Positions 57,260 through 64,000 of a stretch of DNA of 64,000 nt are shown here, piece after piece. A model generated the notes under the pieces. That model searched no databases. It was not told where the DNA came from and saw only the letters and a program-made list of their open reading frames with translations. The DNA is taken from assembly GCA_030248215.1 (NCBI GenBank), contig JASANG010003070.1, positions 62,001-126,000 on the forward strand. The letters are read 5' to 3'. Made by a program: the position numbers and the translations under genes. Position 1 is the stretch's first letter. Every line of letters starts with the position of its first letter. The stretch is from Enoplolaimus lenunculus (taxonomy: Eukaryota > Nematoda > Enoplea > Enoplida > Thoracostomopsidae).

Positions 57260-57419
57260 TTACTTTAAGGGGTCCAGGTTTCTGGTTGGTCTATAAAAGA
57301 GTAGGTTTAGATCCTATATTACATTTTTTGGTTAGGCTTACGCTTAAGAACACATTTTTGCAACGCTTAGGCTTAGGCTTAGGAATAGGCTTAATCTACT
57401 GTTACGTCCCTTAAAGTAA
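57260..57419. mobile_element. Family A2 MITE
   Basis: TTACTTTAAGGGGTCCAGG on the left and GTCCCTTAAAGTAATATTGGCC on the right. With the outer ends GGTCC/GGCC included, ATAAAAC flanks both sides, consistent with a 7-8 bp duplication. The core is TTAGGCTTAGGCTTAGG. Confidence 0.8.
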
Positions 57420-57666
57420 TATTGGCCATAAAACTGTTAAGTGTTTTGTATTAACCTTCATTGGTCGCTATATAAAAAGACCAGTGATAGTGGGGACGCG
57501 GCGCCTCCGTCGAATTGATCCGAGCGGACTACGATATTCTTAACCTCTATGCTCTTAAATTTGTAACTTTACACTATATTTTTTCTGAAAAATCAGGTAT
57601 TTGCCCGAACCAAAAGCGGACCTACGTTGCACTGTGTAAAGTGGTTGATCTCAATACCTGAGCTCG

Positions 57667-57875
57667 TATTCTCATATGTGTGTAGCACCTATTACCAGTT
57701 GGTGATAGGCCTTGTAACTTTCGAAGCAGGGAATAGTGATGTTTGAAATTCAGCACATTTATTGCTTTTGATTTTCTCTGCTACTGGGCGCATTTTGAGA
57801 TCTGTAATTGCAACAGTTCGTTAGTTTGAAAACCTATTACTAACTGGTGATAGGTGCTATATGCATTTGAGAATA
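57667..57875. mobile_element. Family D MITE, best-preserved copy
   Basis: TATTCTCATATGTGTGTAGC to GCTATATGCATTTGAGAATA with about 43-bp inverted ends. It shares nearly all of its interior with 9126-9335. Confidence 0.85.
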
Positions 57876-58591
57876 TGGGCCCTAAGCGTAAGTACTTCCT
57901 ACGCATCGTAGTGTTTTTCACCAAGATACACCACTGGTGTATCGATGGTCTTCGATTGGTATAAAAACAAGACTTATTCGATGAAATACTTCTGCGACTG
58001 TTGACTGGCCACGTTTATTTTTTGCATCGTCATCGTCGCTTTACTTGCTAATTGGACTAATTGCAAGATGCATTCTAGCAGAATGAAAAGAAGGCTTGGT
58101 TGACATTAAAAGTTGAATGGCATGGTGTTTTCTGGTTATTCGGCGTTTATAATCAAGCTAATTATAAATATAGCGGCCTTTTTGTGGGCATATAACGGAT
58201 TGAAACATTATAAAATATGTGTGGACAAAATACGTCTCTACGTTAATATATTAATCGTGATTTTGTTAATCAAAGTAAATTCTACTCACGGGGTGTTTTA
58301 GAGTTTAATTTGGTCAAGCTTATTATTGTCACAAGGCATACTTGAAGCGTTGAAATAGTTCGCTCATAGCTTCAGTTGGAAATATCTGCACCGAATAAAA
58401 CCCTTTTGCTCTGACTAAGGGTGTTTTGGGAGCGTCTAAAGTGTAACTGGCGTGGCACTCAATCAGACCCGTAGAAAAAGAGCGGATACGGGGTCGGCGC
58501 TGTGGAAAAACTTTGGGTCCACAAGAAAATTTTCACATAAAGTCAGCTAAAACCCTTGTATGCCCATCTTGAAAAAGATTTAGCATCCTCT
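57876..58591. other. Intergenic, nothing recognised
   Basis: Contains a 62-codon frame at 58113-58301 with a hydrophobic stretch but no splice support and no recognised relation. No repeat match. Confidence 0.4.
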
Positions 58592-58760
58592 CAGGTCCGT
58601 AGCCAGAGCTCACCTTGTGCTAGGGAAGCTAAAAAAATTTCAGGAGGAGCATTCAAGGGATTTTAATGAATTGCAAGGTTGAAAATTTTCTGGGGGGCGG
58701 CAAACTTTTTCCCTTCCCCTTCTTGGCTATAGGGCCCGCCCCGTCTAGTAAAATGATATT
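58592..58760. mobile_element. Family M repeat copy
   Basis: Starts GTCCGTAGCCAGAGCTCACC and contains CAGGAGGAGCATTCAAGGG and CAAGGTTGAAAATTTTCTGG. It matches 3838 and, reversed, 10105. Confidence 0.7.
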
Positions 58761-58869
58761 GCTACGGGTCTACACTAAGTGATAAAATAGCACTATCTTT
58801 GGATTATTGAAATTTTAAAACGCCGTAAAAATGTTCTTGTACATTGCTCAATTAGGTACTGTTCCCTAT

Positions 58870-58985
58870 AGGTAATGACTAAATTTAGCTTGAGGCGTAG
58901 GCTTAAATTTAGGCTTAGGCTCACACTTTACGGTTATATTTAGCCTAAGCCCAAGTCTGAGTATATATGCTTAGGCTTGGAAAAC
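58870..58985. repeat. TTAGGC-type scrap
   Basis: TTGAGGCGTAGGCTTAAATT, TTAGGCTTAGGCTCAC and, inverted, TTAGCCTAAGCCCAAG within 110 bp. Probably a rearranged Family A1 core without ends. Confidence 0.5.
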
Positions 58986-59153
58986 TTTTTCCTTTTATCA
59001 AATTAAATATACTAATATTTAGTGTTAGAAAAATAAGGGCGATAGGCGATAACTACTAAATTTTTTGAGATGACATAAATACCGCGTTATACAGAATTTT
59101 TCACAACAACCATGCGGGATAGTAGAGCCAGAACACATTTTGTCGCTTACGCT

Positions 59154-59411
59154 CACTGTAAATTCCGATGAGTTTATTAATCAACTTAGAAAAAAAAATT
59201 GGTTATTTGTGGCTATTTTTGAATTAATATAACAGTAAATATTAACTCACTCTGAGCTGATTAAATTCCAGGGTAGTTAAGTAGTTAATTAATTCAGAAT
59301 GAGTTCAATAAATTCAGAATTGTGAGTTCCGAAAGACTTAATTCAGAGCTCAGACCTTTAAATGGATCCAATTCATTCTGAGTTAAAATCGCCTCACTGA
59401 AATTTACAGTG
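59154..59411. mobile_element. Family B MITE, CT target duplication
   Basis: CACTGTAAATTCCGATGAG to CTCACTGAAATTTACAGTG, with CT on both flanks. The interior has drifted more than in 61728. Confidence 0.8.
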
Positions 59412-59761
59412 CTTGCTTGTGGCAAAAAAGTAAACGTCGTAGCCTCCATAAATTATATTGTAACAACGCCGCTGGACATAAATAATGTCATTTAATAATA
59501 GTCTCGAGCTTGGATGGGAGCAAAATCTTATCGATACATGAGATTTGCCTTAGAGCTACCGCGTCCTACTCTTGCAAAAATCACTCATAAACACAATTCA
59601 TTGTACAGTCCTGATTTCAATTCACAGATTCAAAGTGGATTTCTGATGAAATCAAATATTTAGCTTTTGTCGTACACTATTCCAATGATTAAGTCTCAAG
59701 CTTAGGCGTAAGCAGTGGCTTAGGCAACTTACTTACACACGCATAGCTGTAAATATATACT

Positions 59762-60290
59762 GTAGTGACCCGAATAATAAGATAGGGTTTTTCAGTGTGA
59801 CTCTCGATCAACAAGACGCCGTATCCCTAATAAGAGTCCGTAAGCGGATAGAGTCTGTAACACCTAATTAGCGTCCGTAAATGTCAATAATCTCTAATTT
59901 TATTGCATAAATGACTCGAGACCCAAATAAAGTTGATTTCGAAACTTTAAAACATACTTCAATTTTGAAAGTACATTCATAAGTATAACCTTGCACTGTA
60001 AATTCAAATGAGTTGATTAATCAATTCAGAGAGGATTATATACAGAAACAAAACCCACTAGGGGAAAAAAAAAAACCCAACACCAAAAAACCCAATGTAG
60101 TATCGCTAAAGCTTTTAATACAAGACATGTACAAGTTTAATTCAGCGGATAGTTGCAATACCGCATATATATCAGTAATGAAGGGCGGCGAAACGTGGGT
60201 TAAAAATAAATAATAATAGTCCATAAACCAATAAATGGTGGTGTACCCTCTGGAGAGACCAATTAAATACCAGCTCCCTATCTCATTTGG
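59762..60290. mobile_element. Family G MITE with a Family B scrap inside
   Basis: TAGTGACCCGAATAATAAG on the left; CCTCTGGAGAGACCAATTAAATACC and CCCTATCTCATTTGGG on the right. Between them AAGAGTCCGTAAGCGG and AATAATAGTCCATAAACC follow the family order. 59994-60030 is a Family B left end (CACTGTAAATTCAAATGAG) without its right end. Confidence 0.7.
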
Positions 60291-60374
60291 GAAAGTATGC
60301 AACAGCCAGCTATTTTTATTTGGAAAACAGTTAAGTTTTTATACTTTTCATGTGGGTTATGTATTTTTTGATAC

Positions 60375-60526
60375 TCGAAACTGAGTCAAATTCAACTCCG
60401 TCAAAGTCAAACGTGCGACTCAGTGAGTCGAATTTGACTCGGGCAGAGTCGAATTTGACTCATGTTTGTGTAGTCCCGTAGAGCCTATTTTGGAAATAGT
60501 CAATTTGACTCACCATTTTTGCAGCG
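60375..60526. mobile_element. Family C MITE, left end lost
   Basis: CTGAGTCAAATTCAACTCCG and GTAGTCCCGTAGAGCCTATTTTGG lead to GACTCACCATTTTTGCAGCG. The left CACTGCAAAAA end is not present. A Family A1 half-element follows directly. Confidence 0.7.
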
Positions 60527-60632
60527 TAAGCGCAAGCCTAAGCCTAAAATCTAAGCAAAAAATGTCTAAATCTTAAGCTTACCCTATTGCAGTTCCGCAA
60601 TAAAACGTTCCGCCTTCGATGTTTACATGGGC
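60527..60632. mobile_element. Family A1 MITE, left end lost
   Basis: CCTAAGCCTAAAATCTAAGC, CTTAAGCTTACCCTATTGC and GCCTTCGATGTTTACATGGGCC form the right two thirds of the family. Confidence 0.7.
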
Positions 60633-61074
60633 CGTTGAAATTCTATGATGCGTTATTAACATTTTGAAAACACAATAATCAATATTAATTAAAAAACAAT
60701 TAATGTCAATGCAGAGTTTCGGTCGACAACTTTAACCAAGTTTCACTGAGAAAAGAACTGATTAATTTCAATTTGGGAACAAAAGATTCGATTGGTTCAA
60801 AGAATGCAAATTTGAACATAAACAAGCAATTTCTCAACGGTCAATCGACGCTTTTTAGACGTTCAGTGAAAATTTTCTTTATTTCCTCAACCAGTCATGC
60901 TTGCTTCTGGAGTTATCTGCGTTACTGAATATTAAAATATTACCATACCTCATGAGCCAATCAGAATCGCTCAAAATTTTGTACCATACGGAACAGCTTT
61001 CGAAACTGCGCTGAATGGTTTATCGTCAACTTTTGATTTGTATCAAATTAATACAAGCGTGCAGGAAGTTACCA

Positions 61075-61325
61075 CACTTTAGTGAGTTGAGTTTAACTCA
61101 GAATAAGTTGAATCGCTCAGTCTGAGTTAGGATTATGACAACTCAAAAATTTGAGTTGGTTGGATTCTTTCTGAGTTTAATTAATCAACTTATCCAGAGT
61201 CAACTCAACTCAGAGTCAGAATCAACTCAACTCTCAGAGTGAGTTTAACGTGTACTGATATTAATTCAGAAATAACTATGCCCCGCTAGACGAATATATT
61301 AATCAACTCATTGAAATCTACACTG
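61075..61325. mobile_element. Family B MITE, diverged, CA target duplication
   Basis: CACTTTAGTGAGTTGAG to CTCATTGAAATCTACACTG. CA flanks both sides. It has many GAGTTGACTC-type palindromes inside. Confidence 0.7.
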
Positions 61326-61727
61326 CAACCACCAACATTTCGTCCAGATAATAATTTTTTGCGTACAAAATTATGTCATAAATTAAGTAAAAAGTGCTAT
61401 TTATGACAAATATTCTGTCGATGCGTCAAATTTTTTGAGTTGATAACCCAAAAAACAAACTGTCACAGTTTTCGTTGAATTAATATGTATCCGCAGGCTG
61501 CAGCCCGTTCGTCCCGTTGTATCATACGATGCTTGTAGCCTTCGTAATTGCAAATTTAAAACCGAATTCAGATATATATAAAGTGCAATATCATTCTTTT
61601 ACATCCAATGGTCGGCATTTAAGGACTCAAAAAATAATTTAAATTTTGTAAAACAAACATTTAAACCTAAAATATTAAGTAAAAATATATAATAATAATA
61701 ATAATAATAATACCTATAATAATAATA

Positions 61728-61957
61728 CACTGTAAATTCCAATGAGTTGATTAATCAATTCAGTTAGCGAGTTGGTTATTTCTGAATTAATATCAGTAAA
61801 CATTAACTCACTCTGAGTTGAGTTGACACTGGGTGAGTTGATTAATTAACTCAGAATGAATTGAATCAACTCAACTTTCTGAGTTCTGAAAGTCCTAACT
61901 CAGACTGAGTGATTCAACTCATTCTGAGTTAAAATCAACTCACTGAAATTTACAGTG
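61728..61957. mobile_element. Family B MITE inserted in a (TAA)n run, TA duplication
   Basis: CACTGTAAATTCCAATGAG to CTCACTGAAATTTACAGTG, 230 bp. TA flanks both sides and the surrounding DNA is one (AAT)n microsatellite broken by the element. It lies 45 bp before the ATG at 62003, so it may sit in the promoter or 5' leader of that gene. Confidence 0.9.
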
Positions 61958-62002
61958 TAGTAATAATAATAATAATAATAATAACAATAATTTAATAATA
62001 CA

Positions 62003-63899
62003 ATGCCGAATCACGTTTCAATAGAAATGACCACCGTTAACAAAGCGACAATGCCGAATCACGTTTCAATAGAAATGACCACCGTTAACAAAGCGACTAC
62101 AAAGTCAACGCAGTTAAATGGATCCCGAGATGCGATTACTACTGATTGCGTTGGAATCGAAGAGTTGACTGCGACTGATACTGGAAGCTGTTCGTTTGAC
62201 GAAAATGAAGGTATTACAATTATTTATTTTAAACCTTAATTTGTTTATGCAAATATAAACTAACAAAAATAAAACACGCGGTCGGTATTAACTCCTGTCA
62301 ACTTGAGTCTTAAGCCTAAGCCTACACGCATGCCTATTTTTTCACCCTACGTTTAAGCTTCTTAGTGTCTAAAACCAAAGCCAGTTTTTTGTCCTTCCAT
62401 CTGGAAAGCTGGGATAATTAACATTGGACAATCCTAGTTTTAGGATTTGAAAAAATGTATCCGCTAAATTAGATTTGGTCACAACTTATCGGGCGTAAAC
62501 CCCGTCTTGCAGTGCAAAAAATGGTGAGTCAAATTGACTCTCTCAGAAATAGGCATTTCTTGACTACACAAACTAAGTCAAAATTCGATTCCGCTATAGA
62601 GTCAAATTGAGTCGAATTTTGACTTAGTTTGTGTAGTCAAGAAATGCCTATTTCGGAGAGAGTCAATGAGTCAAATTGAGTAGAATTTTGACTTAGTTTG
62701 TGTAATCAAGAAATACCTATTTCGGAGAGTGTCAATGAGTCAAATTGAGTCGAATTTTGACTTAGTTTGTGTAGTCAAGAAATGCCTATTTCGGAGAGAG
62801 TCAATGAGTCAAATTGAGTCGAATTTTGACTTAGTTTGTGTAGTCAAGAAATACCTATTTCGGAGAGAGTCAATGAGTCAAATTGAGTCAAATTTTGACT
62901 TAGTTTGTGTAGTCAAGAAATGCCTATTTCGGAGAGAGTCAATGAGTCAAATTGAGTCGAATTTTGACTTAGTTTGTGTAGTCAAGAAATACCTATTTCG
63001 GAGAGAGTCAATGAGTCAAATTGAGTCGAACTTGAGTCTGGCAGAGTCGAATTTTGACTCAGTTTGTGTAGTCAGGACACGCCTATTTCGGAGAGAGTCA
63101 ATTTGACTCACCGTTCTTTGCAGTATGGAACGAGTGGGTACAAACGGCATTATAAACGCCACCGTAGGCTGTTTCTGCATCAGTTGTATTTCACGTGTAT
63201 GATTTATCATGTAATGCCCCCCCAATTGCAAAGGTAAAATATCGGACCGCATTCAGTTTACTGAATTTCGACTCGTTAAATTCAACCTTTTAAATCCATG
63301 TTAATATTTGATAATTTCACTCAGCTAGAGAGTTGGTTATTTCTGAATTAATACCAGTCAGCATCAACTCACTAGAAGTTGAGTTAAGTCCCGCTCAGAG
63401 TTCAGTTGATTCCGGGTAAGTCGAATATGAAATCAAAGTGAGCTTTACTAACTCAGAATTGTGAGTTCTGAAAATCCTAACTCAGATTGAGTGATTCAAC
63501 TCATTCTGAGTTAAAATCAACTCACTGGAATTTACAGTCTACAGAGCGTTTTACCGTCTGTTCCCATATATTGTTGACAAATGTCCGTTTTTCCGAGAGG
63601 TCTGCAATAGTGTAAAGCTTTGAACTATTATTTTACCTATGCTTAAGCTTAGGCTTAGGAATATGTTTATACATGTGTTACGGCGCTCAGCTGTGAATGG
63701 AACCCATTTCTATTGCCAAGGTGAAGCTATGAAATATTCATTTTTGTTTTTATAATAAATAAATCAGGGCACAAGGGTCTACGACGTTTTAACCAAATGA
63801 AAATTTTCCCAAACGACAATCTGGTCAATCAAAAGACCTTCAAAGCTTTAAATGGATCCGTTGCTTTCACTATTCTGTATATTTCTGTTATGACTTCTG
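62003..63899 (+). CDS. Unrecognised gene, first two exons
   Basis: Exon 1 is 62003-62210: ATG after TAATAATACA, then MPNHVSIEMTTVNKAT twice in a row, a 48-bp in-frame duplication, then an acidic Ser/Thr-rich stretch (DAITTDCVGIEELTATD, GSCSFDENE). Its donor GAAG/GTATTA leaves phase 1. Exon 2 starts at 63768 after AAATAAATCAG, also in phase 1, and reads HKGLRRFNQMKIFPNDN and then a membrane-like FKALNGSVAFTILYISVMTS. A weak donor G/GTTGAC lies at 63899; if unused, the frame stops at 63904. Phase agreement, an acidic N tail and a basic patch before a hydrophobic segment suggest a membrane protein with a cytoplasmic N terminus. The family is unknown, and it probably continues past the window. 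Confidence 0.5.
62510..63125. mobile_element. Family C MITE expanded by a 69-bp tandem array
   Basis: The left end CAGTGCAAAAAATGGTGAG and the right end CTCACCGTTCTTTGCAGTA are inverted, with TG on both flanks. From about 62640 to 63010 a 69-bp unit (GAGTCAATGAGTCAAATTGAG, then TTAGTTTGTGTAGTCAAG and CCTATTTCGGAGA) repeats about five and a half times, so this copy is about 615 bp against 118-211 bp elsewhere. It lies in the intron of the gene starting at 62003. Confidence 0.9.
63300..63540. mobile_element. Family B MITE, left end worn
   Basis: AGAGAGTTGGTTATTTCTG on the left and CAACTCACTGGAATTTACAG on the right. The CACTGTAAATT start is no longer readable. Confidence 0.7.
63560..63705. mobile_element. 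Family A1 MITE, decayed
   Basis: GTCCGTTTTTCCGAGAGG, AAAGCTTTGAACTATTATTTT and TTAAGCTTAGGCTTAGGAATATG follow the family order, and GTTACGGCGCTCAGC replaces the usual GTTCCGCCCCTG. Confidence 0.6.
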
Positions 63900-63953
63900 G
63901 TTGACCATGGCTACAGGCCTGCACCGGAGAAGCTGTAACTCAGACTGGTTACA

Positions 63954-64000
63954 CTGTAAATTTCAGTGAGTTGATTTTAACTCAAAATGAGTTAAATTAC
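63954..64000. mobile_element. Family B MITE, cut by the window end
   Basis: CACTGTAAATTTCAGTGAG followed by GTTGATTTTAACTCAAAATG, the start of a Family B element, preceded by TA. Confidence 0.8.

Noticed and set aside
1-64000. LTR elements, LINEs, Polintons or other virus-like fossils
   Set aside because: I looked for reverse transcriptase, integrase, capsid and envelope-like frames and for long direct terminal repeats and saw none. All mobile DNA found is small and non-coding.

Overview
This is animal nuclear DNA: AT-rich, intron-bearing and packed with repeats. The recognisable genes are all animal types: a TIA1/TIAR-like RNA-binding protein, a divergent rhodopsin-like seven-helix receptor, TIMM29 and DNAJC19 (TIM14/Pam18). 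An invertebrate, possibly an ascidian-like chordate, fits the intron pattern, base composition and very high load of small DNA transposons. That is an inference only; nothing here fixes the species. I saw no bacterial features, CRISPR array, LINE, LTR element or virus fossil.

Layout. Positions 1-18500 are almost all non-autonomous DNA transposons (MITEs), plus two minisatellites at 8084 and 10463 and a possible small gene at 5981-6811. From 18539 to 32564 on the + strand lies the TIA1-like gene. Ten exons can be joined into one open frame of 610 codons; only the start is missing. Its introns hold many MITEs, a tRNA-derived SINE and an 800-bp minisatellite. Positions 32565-35460 are again MITEs. 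On the - strand, 36790-35462 is the last exon of a seven-helix receptor with a long asparagine tract. Positions 38795-40135 (24-bp unit) and 41774-44520 (18-bp unit) are two large GC-rich minisatellites, followed by a long-inverted-repeat transposon (44672-45448) and a SINE cluster (46395-47415). TIMM29 (47692-48467) and DNAJC19 (51301-54125) follow on the + strand. The rest is MITE-rich, ending with the first two exons of an unrecognised gene (62003-63899+).

How the genes relate. TIMM29 (TIM22 carrier translocase) and DNAJC19 (J-protein of the TIM23 import motor) both serve the mitochondrial inner membrane and sit side by side on one strand, about 2.8 kb apart. The other genes have no evident link to them.

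The main interest is in the repeats. At least 14 MITE families can be told apart by their end sequences. Several show clear target duplications: 8 bp for the CAGGGTGCAACC and GGCCCATG families, TTA for one element, and a sequence-variable 2 bp for two families that share CACTG-like ends. Several MITEs have grown minisatellites inside themselves. Family letters used in the entries: A1 GGCCCATG ends with TTAGGC core; A2 GGCCAATGTTACTTTAAG ends; B CACTGTAAATT; C CRCTGCAAAAAATG; D TATTCTCAAATG; E CAGGGTGCAACC; F GGGTTCACGTTATAACC; G TAGTGACCCGAA; H GGGTTTCNGAAACC; I TTATTGAGCGAAGC; J TAAAGCCCTATTCACACG; K GGTTGCGCTATAC; L TGGGTCATCCACG; M CCCGTAGCCAG; N CAGGGTGTAA.
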